The notes: generated by a model not told the origin, from the letters alone. A DNA stretch of 11,997 nt from Candidatus Woesearchaeota archaeon (GCA_016180145.1 JACPBT010000086.1:1-11997); one strand, 5' to 3'; positions 5,840 to 11,545 are shown, counted from the stretch's first letter. Translations and numbers: made by a program.

Positions 5840-6808
5840 ATGGCGTTTATAAGCAAAAAAACCCTCAGGGGAAAAGCAAGATACTACCTTGAGAAGTCAA
5901 TAAGGCTTCCTGATGGAAGGGTGAAGAAGTTTTCAGTTTACTTAAAGAATTACAAACCAGACTCAAGGTTTGAAGAACTTAACCAATATGAAAACCAGCT
6001 AAGCAAAAAGGCACGCAACTTTCTGATAGGATATGCGGGAGATTTTTACAGGAAATCAGGAACATTCAGCAAAGAAACCCTGAGAGCGCTTGAGGAACGA
6101 AAGCTTGAGTATCGGGAACTCGTAAAAAAAATAAGTGAGAAGCAACTTCAGGATGTAATCGACAGGTTTGCAGTCAACTTCACTTACGAATCAAACGCTA
6201 TAGAGGGCAATTCACTGACGCTGAAAGACGTAGCCATTGTTTTGCATGAGAAAAAAACGCTGGAAGGAAAAGACCTTCGCGAAATTTATGAGACTCTTAA
6301 CACCAGAGAGGCAATGAAGCTTATTTTTTTGAACAAGCTGAAAGTAAACGAGGAAGACATAATTAAGCTGCACAAAATCCTTGTAAAGGATACTGGTGTG
6401 GCTGCCGGCTACAAAAAACTGCCGAACTTCCTGCTTGGCCGGGCAGTAAAAACAGCATCTCCTGAGACGGTAAAGGAAGAAATGGAGGCGCTGATAAGCT
6501 GGTATCATGAAAACAGGGACTTGCACCCGCTCCAAAGAGCAGCCATATTTCATGGGAAGTTTGAGAAGATGCACCCATTTGAGGATGGCAATGGCAGGGT
6601 AGGAAGGCTGTTGATTAACATAATGTTGATAAGCTATGATTACCCGCCACTGATTATAAGAAAAACGCACAGGTTATCCTACCTAAAATGTCTGGAAGCT
6701 TTTGACAGGGGTTACGAAGATAAACTGAACAGGTTCCTTATAGAGAAATACAAGCATACTTATGAGAAGTTCTTCCGGGTATACGTCAAATACCTCAAAA
6801 GTCTATAA
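5840..6808 (+). CDS. fic: Fic-domain protein (predicted AMP/nucleotidyl transferase)
   Basis: Fic enzymes usually transfer AMP from ATP to hydroxyl groups of target proteins. The 322-aa protein carries the catalytic motif HPFEDGNGRVGR (H245 to R256) and the N-terminal inhibitory motif S118-N-A-I-E122-G123, whose glutamate normally blocks productive ATP binding, as in class II Fic proteins. Residues 12-36 (ARYYLEKSIRLPDGRVKK) look like a basic beta-hairpin, possibly nucleic acid binding, followed by helices to about 110. No C-terminal winged helix is evident. The start fits a leaderless mRNA from the TATA box inside the flanking inverted repeat. Compared with gdhA, A-ending codons (aaa, gaa) are enriched, consistent with transfer. 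The target and the partner, if any, are unknown. Confidence 0.93.
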   Translation: MAFISKKTLRGKARYYLEKSIRLPDGRVKKFSVYLKNYKPDSRFEELNQYENQLSKKARNFLIGYAGDFYRKSGTFSKETLRALEERKLEYRELVKKISEKQLQDVIDRFAVNFTYESNAIEGNSLTLKDVAIVLHEKKTLEGKDLREIYETLNTREAMKLIFLNKLKVNEEDIIKLHKILVKDTGVAAGYKKLPNFLLGRAVKTASPETVKEEMEALISWYHENRDLHPLQRAAIFHGKFEKMHPFEDGNGRVGRLLINIMLISYDYPPLIIRKTHRLSYLKCLEAFDRGYEDKLNRFLIEKYKHTYEKFFRVYVKYLKSL

Positions 6809-6840
6809 TTATCAACAAAAAAGGGAATGTTTCCATACGA

Positions 6841-6866
6841 GGCGTATCTTTTACTCACAATACGCC
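6841..6866. repeat. 7-bp inverted repeat at the end of the orphan tRNA 3' half
   Basis: GGCGTAT (6841-6847) and ATACGCC (6860-6866) are exact reverse complements separated by 12 nt. On the minus strand the repeat includes the last acceptor bases, so the 3' trailer could fold back on the tRNA-like end. It also lies between convergent units and could act as a terminator-like hairpin. Confidence 0.55.
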
Positions 6867-6911
6867 GGGAGCGGGGTTTGAACCCGCAGGACCTTTGGCA
6901 AAGTTCAGGCG
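6864..6911 (-). tRNA. Orphan 3' half of a class II (Ser-like) tRNA
   Basis: On the minus strand the T arm GCGGG-TTCAAAC-CCCGC is perfect and runs into TCCCGGC with discriminator G, the same acceptor strand and discriminator as tRNA-Ser(GGA) at 5-135. Before it, CTTT-GCC-AAAG resembles a class II extra arm, preceded by CGCCT. No matching GCCGGGA acceptor and no D arm occurs upstream within several hundred bases. It may be one half of a split, trans-spliced tRNA gene, a tRNA with a very long intron, or a remnant left by integration or decay. The 5' boundary is uncertain. Confidence 0.55.
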
Positions 6912-7021
6912 TCTATCTGTTTCGCCTTTTTCTTTTTGTTCATCTTTAGGGCGAGCCTTTGAAAGCGCTGGCTTTAGCCCGTAAGCAGTTTACTGCCGTT
7001 CTGACAACTTGTCGTCTAAAG
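6907..7021. other. Hairpin-rich noncoding segment
   Basis: No gene is evident here, within the 329-nt gap between fic and gdhA (6809-7137). It contains AGGCG/CGCCT (6907-6911, 6923-6927), nested GGGC/GCCC with AGCC/GGCT (6949-6980), GCAG-TTTA-CTGC (6985-6996), the near palindrome GACAACTTGTC, and an enclosing GCTTTAG/CTAAAGC pair (6971-6977, 7015-7021). These may be leader sequence of the tRNA-like 3' half on the minus strand or a separate structured RNA. Confidence 0.35.
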
Positions 7022-7105
7022 CAACCCTGTCAGCAGTTACAAAAATTAAAAACCCCGACAGCAGCAGAGCCGTGGGGTGTGAAACCAATTTGAGCAATCA
7101 AATGA

Positions 7106-7113
7106 TTTATATA
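7106..7113 (+). promoter_or_regulatory. TATA box of gdhA
   Basis: TTTATATA is centred about 28 nt upstream of the ATG at 7138. It places the transcription start at the ATG and argues against the longer open frame that begins at 7009. Confidence 0.6.
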
Positions 7114-7137
7114 TTCGGAGTTTTCTTTTTCTGGCTT

Positions 7138-8391
7138 ATGGGAGAACCGCTTGTTGAGGCGAAGAAGCAGCTTTCTTCTGCTGCGAAGGTGCTTGGTATT
7201 GGCGGTAAGCTTCTTTCTGCCCTTTCTGAGCCTGTGCGTGTTTTGTCTGATGATATTCCTGTAAAGCTTGAGAATGGCAGTGTGCAGGATTTTAATGCCT
7301 ATCGTGTGCAGCATAATGATGCCCTCGGTCCTTTTAAGGGGGGCATTCGTTTTCATCCTGAAGTCAACCTTGATGAGGTTAAGGCTCTGGCTATGTGGAT
7401 GACATGGAAATGCGCCCTGATGAATCTGCCTTTTGGAGGCGCTAAGGGTGGCGTCATTGTTGAGCCTAAGAAGCTTTCAGGGCGTGAGCTTGAAGCTCTG
7501 AGCAGGGGTTATGTGCAGAGCTTTGGCGAGTTTCTTGGCCCGGATAAGGATGTTCCTGCGCCTGATGTTTATACTAATGCCCAGGTCATGTCATGGATGC
7601 TTGACGAGTTTGAGAAGCTGAAAAAGCGTCACTCTCCCGGCGCATTTACGGGCAAGCCTCTTGAGCTTGGCGGCATCAGGATTCGTGACGAGTCTACAGG
7701 GCTTGGCGGCTTTTTCGTTATTGAAGCATGTGCAAGGCGTTTTGGGTTTAAGCCCAGGTCAACGTCTGTTGCGATTCAGGGTTTCGGGAATGTTGGCTTT
7801 AACATTGCCGGTTTCCTTCACGAAGCAGGCTTTAAGGTGGTTGCTCTTTCAGACTCCTCTGGCGCTGTTTACAGCAAGGCGGGGTTTTCTCCTGCTGACA
7901 TGATGAAGTGCAAGACAGCTAAGGGGAAAATTGCTGAGTGCTATGCTACGGGCAGTGGCTCTGGAACGGCGATTTCAAATGAGGAGCTTCTTGAGCTTGA
8001 TGTTGATGTGCTTATTCCTGCTGCGCTTAGCGGCCAGATAACCTCAAAAAATGCCAATGATGTCAAGGCGAGGCTTGTTGTTGAGATGGCTAATGGTCCG
8101 TTGACTAATGATGCTGACAGGATTCTTGGTGAGAAGAAGGCTGTTGTTGTTCCTGACATTCTTGCGAATGCAGGCGGTGTTACCGGCAGCTACTTTGAGT
8201 GGGTTCAGAATAATTATGGCTATTACTGGAGCTATACCGAGTCTTTTGAGCGCCTTAAGGAGCTTATGTCTTCTGCAGTGGAGCGTGTATTCAGTGCCTC
8301 CTCTGAGAAAAAAACGAACCTCAGGGATGCTGCTTATATGCTTGCTGTTTCAAGGGTTGCAAGGGCTGTTGAGCTTAGGGGTTCACTGTAA
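7138..8391 (+). CDS. gdhA: Glutamate dehydrogenase (Glu/Leu/Phe/Val family)
   Basis: This enzyme interconverts glutamate and 2-oxoglutarate plus ammonia with NAD(P), linking carbon and nitrogen metabolism. The 417-aa protein has the substrate-binding segment FKGGIRFHP (66-74), the catalytic lysine in PFGGAKGG (K103), DVPAPDVYTN (138-147), RHSPGAFTGK (164-173), and the Rossmann motif GFGNVG (215-220) followed by VVALSDSSG, where D239 sits at the cofactor-specificity position. An acidic residue there tends to favour NAD. Length and motif order are normal. The ATG at 7138 is chosen from the TATA spacing and the usual family N terminus. The stop overlaps the converging winged-helix gene by 9 nt. 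Substrate preference for glutamate over other amino acids is inferred. Confidence 0.96.
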   Translation: MGEPLVEAKKQLSSAAKVLGIGGKLLSALSEPVRVLSDDIPVKLENGSVQDFNAYRVQHNDALGPFKGGIRFHPEVNLDEVKALAMWMTWKCALMNLPFGGAKGGVIVEPKKLSGRELEALSRGYVQSFGEFLGPDKDVPAPDVYTNAQVMSWMLDEFEKLKKRHSPGAFTGKPLELGGIRIRDESTGLGGFFVIEACARRFGFKPRSTSVAIQGFGNVGFNIAGFLHEAGFKVVALSDSSGAVYSKAGFSPADMMKCKTAKGKIAECYATGSGSGTAISNEELLELDVDVLIPAALSGQITSKNANDVKARLVVEMANGPLTNDADRILGEKKAVVVPDILANAGGVTGSYFEWVQNNYGYYWSYTESFERLKELMSSAVERVFSASSEKKTNLRDAAYMLAVSRVARAVELRGSL

Positions 8392-8922
8392 GAATTTCAT
8401 CACTGTTGTCTGGCTTATGCGCAGTATGTTTTCCTTTGCCTGTTTTTCTTTGAATTCGGGTTCTATGTCAAGGCATGTTCCCCCGCTGCAGAAGCGTTTC
8501 CGGATTGGCACACCTTTTTCTATCATTGTGGTTATGTATTCCTTGACTATCGGCAGTTCCTCGCCAAGGTAGCAGGCTATTGTTTCGTAGGTTGCCTGTT
8601 TCTCCGCTTCAGTGTATAGGAGCAGGAATATTTTCTTTTCCGTTTCAGTAAGTCTTATGCTGGTTTGTTCGTTGTCTGTTATGGGCATTCCTGTTATTCT
8701 TGCGGTTATTGCTTCTATCTGCTCAATGCGCTCGCTGATTTTTCTTAGTTTGTCGTCAATTCTTGCCATGTATTCGTAGTTTGCGTGCAGTTCGTTTGTG
8801 TTGTCGTTTATGCTTTCCCTGTGCTCGTCAAGTTCGTCTTTTATGCTTGCGAATGCCATTGTGAAAGACTGTTTGAGCCTTTCAGTGTCAGAAATATTTG
8901 CATTAAGTATTGCTTCTTTCAC
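8383..8922 (-). CDS. Coiled-coil plus winged-helix protein (probable regulator)
   Basis: The 179-aa soluble protein has an N-terminal long helix/coiled coil (about 12-75, e.g. RIDDKLRKISERIEQIEAI) and a winged-helix-like domain (about 91-142): LTETEKKIFLLLY, then TYETIACYLGEELPIVKEYITTMIEKGVPI, which fits helix-turn-helix followed by an RK-rich wing. The tail contains KEKQAKENILRIS. Similar architectures are common in DPANN archaea, usually without known function. The GTG at 8922 is preferred because GGTGGT lies 6 nt upstream and the TATA box (8962-8969) predicts a short leader. An ATG at 8946 is possible but lies too close to the TATA box. It overlaps the 3' end of gdhA convergently. The regulated genes are unknown. 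Confidence 0.82.
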   Translation of the reverse strand: MKEAILNANISDTERLKQSFTMAFASIKDELDEHRESINDNTNELHANYEYMARIDDKLRKISERIEQIEAITARITGMPITDNEQTSIRLTETEKKIFLLLYTEAEKQATYETIACYLGEELPIVKEYITTMIEKGVPIRKRFCSGGTCLDIEPEFKEKQAKENILRISQTTVMKFLQ

Positions 8923-8961
8923 TATGATACCACCCCAACATTTCATGCTTTCTCTCGGCCG

Positions 8962-8969
8962 TTTATATA
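8962..8969 (-). promoter_or_regulatory. TATA box of the winged-helix gene
   Basis: TATATAAA on the minus strand is about 43 nt upstream of the GTG start, implying a leader of roughly 18 nt that contains the GGTGGT ribosome binding site. This is one of the few likely leadered mRNAs here. Confidence 0.5.
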
Positions 8970-9021
8970 CTTTTCCATTCTCCAAAATACTTTTTTGAAT
9001 TGGGCAGTTTGCGAAGCAACA

Positions 9022-9029
9022 ATTAAATA
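9022..9029 (+). promoter_or_regulatory. TATA box of the METTL5-like gene
   Basis: ATTAAATA is centred about 26 nt upstream of the ATG at 9052, which selects that codon over the upstream in-frame ATG (9043) and TTG (9034). Confidence 0.45.
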
Positions 9030-9051
9030 GCAGTTGTTGGTTATGTTTGCT

Positions 9052-9657
9052 ATGCTTTCAAAATCTTCTCTTGCAATTCGCCTGTCAAGGCTTTCTGCCT
9101 TTGATTCGCCAAAGCTTCTTTCAGAGCAGTATTCTACTGATTCTGAGGCTGCTGCTGATGCTTTGTGGTTTGCCTGCATGCAGGGCGACATAAAAGATAA
9201 AGTGATTGCCGATTTTGGCTGCGGGACCGGCATTCTTGGAATTGGCTGCCTTCTTCTCGGCGCTGAAAAGGTTTATTTTGTTGATAATGACAATAGCGCG
9301 CTCGCAACAGCTGTTGTTAATATTAAGCGGTTAAAATTGGAGGGCTACGAAATTATAAGCAGCGAAATAAGCAGGTTGCATATAAAGACTGATGTTGTTG
9401 TTCAGAACCCCCCTTTTGGCACCAAGCTGCGCCATGCTGACCGCGCATTTCTTCTGAAGGCTTTTGAGACCGCAGATGTTGTTTACTCATTTCATAAGTC
9501 TTCAACAAAGGATTTTGTGGTCGGGCTTTGCAGGCAGAATGGCTTTGCCGTCACCAACATAATTGATTGCCGGCTTCAGGTTAAGCACCAGCACGCTTTC
9601 CACAGACAAAGGATTAAAAGGATTAATGTTTCGCTGTTCAGGATTCAGAAATCATGA
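9052..9657 (+). CDS. METTL5-like N6-adenine rRNA methyltransferase
   Basis: The 201-aa class I SAM methyltransferase has motif I DFGCGTG (54-60), the acidic residue after strand 2 (VDND, 77-80) and the catalytic motif NPPFG (119-123), typical of N6-adenine methyltransferases. The size and the N-terminal helix with LSEQYSTDSEAAADAL match the archaeal relatives of METTL5, which methylates an adenine of the small-subunit rRNA decoding region; that target is inferred from the family. The C terminus (HQHAFHRQRIKRINVSLFRIQ) is basic. Start at 9052 is taken from TATA spacing. The stop overlaps the end of the convergent 39-aa gene by 6 nt. Confidence 0.88.
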   Translation: MLSKSSLAIRLSRLSAFDSPKLLSEQYSTDSEAAADALWFACMQGDIKDKVIADFGCGTGILGIGCLLLGAEKVYFVDNDNSALATAVVNIKRLKLEGYEIISSEISRLHIKTDVVVQNPPFGTKLRHADRAFLLKAFETADVVYSFHKSSTKDFVVGLCRQNGFAVTNIIDCRLQVKHQHAFHRQRIKRINVSLFRIQKS

Positions 9658-9771
9658 CTGCCTTCTGCCGTGTTTCTTCATAAGCGCATACTGGACTGCC
9701 ATGCTCAGCCGGCCTATAACAATGCCTGCTGCAAATATTACCGCATAGATTACGTAGTTTAGCTGTGGCAT
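9652..9771 (-). CDS. 39-aa single-span membrane peptide
   Basis: The ORF encodes one hydrophobic helix (about residues 5-24, VIYAVIFAAGIVIGRLSMA) followed by a basic tail (LMKKHGRRQS), a plausible small membrane protein with the C terminus in the cytoplasm. I do not recognise it. Its ATG lies 3 nt after a TAA that would end the upstream 9821-10369 gene if a 19-bp duplication were absent, so the two probably formed an operon with coupled translation. An AGGT lies about 12 nt upstream of the ATG. Its stop overlaps the METTL5-like stop. Confidence 0.55.
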   Translation of the reverse strand: MPQLNYVIYAVIFAAGIVIGRLSMAVQYALMKKHGRRQS

Positions 9772-9811
9772 GCTTTATTTTACCTGCTCGTATCTGTCAG
9801 CATATTGCCGA

Positions 9812-9849
9812 AAGTATTCATCAGTGATTTAAGTATTCATCAGCGATTA
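9812..9849. repeat. Tandem 19-bp duplication at the 3' end of an ORF
   Basis: AAGTATTCATCAGTGATTT (9812-9830) is followed directly by AAGTATTCATCAGCGATTA (9831-9849), differing at two positions. The unit length is not a multiple of three, so it shifts the frame of the minus-strand gene and makes it stop at 9821. Confidence 0.9.
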
Positions 9850-10369
9850 ATAAGGCTAGAGGTCCTATAGCCTCTAAAGCCTTTGCAATTTCTTCACGAC
9901 CTACATACGCCTGAGTGGCTGGATGGATTTGTATTGCGCTGGAGTCTACATCTATTATTGACGCTGCCGGCTTGCCTCCAGCTTCAACAATAAACAGCTC
10001 AACTGTGTGGTTTAGCCGCAGTACGGGATAGGTGCTGCCTGATAAGAATCCATTATAAATTCCAAGCACTCCTTTTAACAGGCATTTTTGTTCATTGGTT
10101 GGAAATCCTGAAGGAAATTGGTCAAACCCGGTGAGAAGCACTAATTCTCCCAAGTCTGCTGCCATTAACCTGGCAACATTTTGATTGGTGAAAGCTTCAG
10201 AATCTTCAAGGCTTAGCCCTGCTGATGTGCCGGTCATCTTAACATGGGAATGTTTGGCGGTTTTATAAAGTTTTTCCCTGCTGGCAGCGAACGTAAGTAA
10301 TCGTTCATCATTGCCCTGCCAATCATGGGTAGTTGGTGTTTCCGTTGACTGTATTAGGGACAGCTTCAT
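9821..10369 (-). CDS. Unknown protein, probably truncated by a tandem duplication
   Basis: I do not recognise this 182-aa protein. It is soluble and mixed alpha/beta, with a hydrophobic middle (VLGIYNGFLSGSTYPVLRL, HTVELFIVEAGGKPAASIIDVDSS) and a helical end (GREEIAKALEAIGPLALLIADEYLNH). Reading through with only one copy of the 19-bp repeat would replace the last residues with EYFRQYADRYEQVK followed by TAA, a convincing amphipathic tail, so the present stop looks secondary. The start is uncertain: ATG 10369 is used, ATG 10411 is in frame upstream, and neither has a good ribosome binding site or TATA box. The 5' region also carries repeats. The gene may be decaying. Confidence 0.6.
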   Translation of the reverse strand: MKLSLIQSTETPTTHDWQGNDERLLTFAASREKLYKTAKHSHVKMTGTSAGLSLEDSEAFTNQNVARLMAADLGELVLLTGFDQFPSGFPTNEQKCLLKGVLGIYNGFLSGSTYPVLRLNHTVELFIVEAGGKPAASIIDVDSSAIQIHPATQAYVGREEIAKALEAIGPLALLIADEYLNH

Positions 10370-10418
10370 CAACGAATGCCGCCTGAATGGGCGTGTAGCC
10401 GATGTTTCCATTGACTAT
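10329..10418. repeat. Two imperfect 24-bp direct repeats, 66 bp apart
   Basis: Segments 10329-10352 and 10395-10418 match at 19 of 24 positions, with a period of 66 bp (22 codons). On the minus strand one frame reads IVNGNIGY and TVNGNTNY in the two copies; another frame, that of the 9821-10369 gene, reads METSAT and STETPT. This may be a coding repeat. Confidence 0.7.
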
Positions 10419-10494
10419 CGTATTCTTGCCAGGACCTTGAATGGCTGGCTTTGCAACAAGTGTTTACTGTAACCTGCAAAGGGGATGTTGCTTC

Positions 10495-10505
10495 AATATT
10501 TAAAG
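10495..10505 (+). promoter_or_regulatory. TATA-like element before a 17-codon ORF
   Basis: AATATTTAAAG is centred almost exactly 26 nt upstream of the ATG at 10526, the spacing seen at leaderless genes in this window. In the other orientation it could serve the minus strand, but no good start lies at the right distance there. Confidence 0.4.
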
Positions 10506-10525
10506 ATTGTTAATGCGGATTTCAA

Positions 10526-10579
10526 ATGTCGCGGGTTACTATAACTACTCGCAGCAGCAGTAGTCACTACTACGACTAA
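10526..10579 (+). CDS. Possible leaderless 17-aa ORF
   Basis: The ORF MSRVTITTRSSSSHYYD ends in TAA followed directly by a second TAA. It is serine- and tyrosine-rich with no recognised relative. The only support is the TATA-like element at the leaderless spacing and the double stop. The sequence is also rich in ACT/AGT/AGC triplets and may be low-complexity DNA or the start of a noncoding RNA. Nothing else is seen in 10580-10640. Confidence 0.2.
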   Translation: MSRVTITTRSSSSHYYD

Positions 10580-10648
10580 TAAGCCACTGCAATTGCTATT
10601 ACTGCAAATAATCCCACTTAACTTGAAATCATCTCACCAGAGTAAAAT

Positions 10649-10657
10649 TTTTAAATA
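10649..10657 (+). promoter_or_regulatory. TATA box of the eL37 gene
   Basis: TTTTAAATA is centred 26 nt upstream of the ATG at 10679, indicating a leaderless mRNA. Confidence 0.6.
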
Positions 10658-10678
10658 GGCTGCTGTTGCTTTTGTCTT

Positions 10679-10840
10679 ATGAAAGGAACTCCTTCAATGG
10701 GCAAGAAGTCCGGCAAGAAGAACATGATTCATTGCCGCAGGTGCGGTGGGCGCACTTATCATTTCTCCAAGCGTGCGTGCAGCAGTTGCGGCTTTGGCAA
10801 ATCCAAAACATTGCGTTCTTACAGTTGGCAGAAGAAGTGA
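10679..10840 (+). CDS. rpl37e: 50S ribosomal protein eL37 (L37e)
   Basis: eL37 is a small zinc-ribbon protein of the archaeal and eukaryotic large subunit that binds 23S rRNA near the exit tunnel region. The 53-aa product has the conserved start MKGTPSMGKKSG, the zinc ligands C19 and C22 (CRRC) and C34 and C37 (CSSC), the motif GGRTYH, and the basic tail KTLRSYSWQKK. It is complete, although slightly shorter than many homologues. The ATG at 10679 has a TATA box at exactly the leaderless distance. No LSm gene, its frequent archaeal neighbour, precedes it here. Confidence 0.96.
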   Translation: MKGTPSMGKKSGKKNMIHCRRCGGRTYHFSKRACSSCGFGKSKTLRSYSWQKK

Positions 10841-10844
10841 GTTG

Positions 10845-11279
10845 TTAACTGTCTTTCGGTTGAACCTTCTTTAAGATTATCTTTTCTTCATTCTGCTTGA
10901 ATGTTATATGGAATTGCTCAAAGAAGCCGTTTCTCCCGAGGATTGGAGGCACATTTAAGTTGGTATTCTGCATTACAAGTGTAACCAGCGAAATGTCGTA
11001 TTTTTCATGCTCGTTTTTAATGGCAAATGAAAAATTTGCTTTCTTAACTTCAATCTCGCCCCCTATTCCTGCTGTCGTTCCCGTTTCAGTGTCCTTCTCG
11101 TTAAGTCCAAGCAGCAGGGCGAGGTCTTTAGGCATCAGAGACATGTCTGCTCCTGAGTCAACAAGTGCAAAAATTTTCAGCAGCCTGCCGTTTTTGCTTT
11201 GTGCATATACTGGGATTATTGGCGCTTTTCTTAGTGTTCCATCCGACCTTTTCCAGTTATGGTATTTGAAAATCATCAT
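10845..11279 (-). CDS. Retropepsin-like aspartic protease
   Basis: The 144-aa soluble protein has the catalytic motif ALVDSGADMSLMP (D41-S-G-A), a flap-like GTTAGIGGEIEVKK segment (68-81), and PPILGRNGFFEQFHITF near the end, the usual second conserved block (ILGR) of single-domain retropepsin-like proteases. Such enzymes act as homodimers. No signal peptide or membrane anchor is seen, so it is probably cytoplasmic. The ATG at 11279 follows the DUF5678 stop by 2 nt, implying one operon; a longer frame starting at 11339 would overlap that gene and is less likely. Substrate unknown. Its 3' end converges on eL37 with a 4-nt gap. Confidence 0.87.
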   Translation of the reverse strand: MMIFKYHNWKRSDGTLRKAPIIPVYAQSKNGRLLKIFALVDSGADMSLMPKDLALLLGLNEKDTETGTTAGIGGEIEVKKANFSFAIKNEHEKYDISLVTLVMQNTNLNVPPILGRNGFFEQFHITFKQNEEKIILKKVQPKDS

Positions 11280-11281
11280 TT

Positions 11282-11470
11282 TTAGAATATTAGCGTATCC
11301 TCTTTCGGGATTTTCAGGATGGTTGGCGTTTTCCTGCATTTGTTTATATCGCTTTCCAATTTAGTCAGGTTTCTGGAGTGTGCAATTACTTGGTCATCGC
11401 ATATGACTACCCATTCGCCAGCAAACTTTTCCAGTTCCTCATCCGAAAGTAATGTTGTTTCTTGAGCCAT
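11282..11470 (-). CDS. DUF5678-family small protein
   Basis: The 62-aa protein carries FAGEWVVICDDQVIAHSRNL (16-35), the GxWVxxxxxxVIAxxxxL pattern of DUF5678, followed by a helix and the strand TPTILKIP. The family is small, cytoplasmic and functionally unknown. It forms a two-gene unit with the downstream aspartic protease (2-nt gap). From memory, such pairs recur in archaea and some bacteria, which hints at a functional link, e.g. cofactor, inhibitor or substrate (inference). The ATG at 11470 is about 26 nt from a weak A/T-rich TATA-like element around 11491-11500. Confidence 0.85.
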   Translation of the reverse strand: MAQETTLLSDEELEKFAGEWVVICDDQVIAHSRNLTKLESDINKCRKTPTILKIPKEDTLIF

Positions 11471-11545
11471 ATGCTTATATTGGTAAGTGTGGTTTTAATA
11501 ACTTTTCTATTTGCGGCAGGTAGAATCGTATTTTTTGCTTCTTCA

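Larger units (their letters stand above)
10323..10510 (-). pseudogene. Possible decayed coding sequence with repeats
   Basis: Two overlapping minus-strand frames look protein-like but lack a start and are joined only by a frameshift: LNIEATSPLQVTVNT, then in the next frame KPAIQGPGKNTIVNGNIGY and AAFVDEAVPNTVNGNTNYP, ending in TGA at 10323. The VNGN repeats recall repetitive surface or extracellular domains. There is no promoter evidence, the region overlaps the 5' end of the 9821-10369 gene, and chance cannot be excluded. Confidence 0.22.

Noticed and set aside
6212..6670. Minus-strand frame of 152 codons within fic
   Set aside because: It overlaps the Fic catalytic region in antisense and has no motif or promoter.
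7050..7059. GTCGGGG on the minus strand as an alternative 5' acceptor for the orphan tRNA half
   Set aside because: It can pair through two G-U wobbles, but the following T/A-rich sequence cannot form a D arm.
7009..7137. 43-codon N-terminal extension of gdhA
   Set aside because: The TATA box at 7106-7113 lies inside it, and the family start fits MGEPLVEAKKQ at 7138.
7634..7640. TCCCGGC in gdhA as the missing 5' acceptor of the orphan tRNA half
   Set aside because: It encodes part of the conserved RHSPGAFTGK motif and no D arm follows on the minus strand.
10536..10580. ACT/AGC triplet-rich stretch as a microsatellite or CRISPR-like repeat
   Set aside because: The triplets are mixed and short, with no regular unit and no spacers.
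11282..11339. Longer start of the aspartic protease overlapping DUF5678
   Set aside because: The ATG at 11279 just after the DUF5678 stop is a better operon start, and the extension lacks protease homology.
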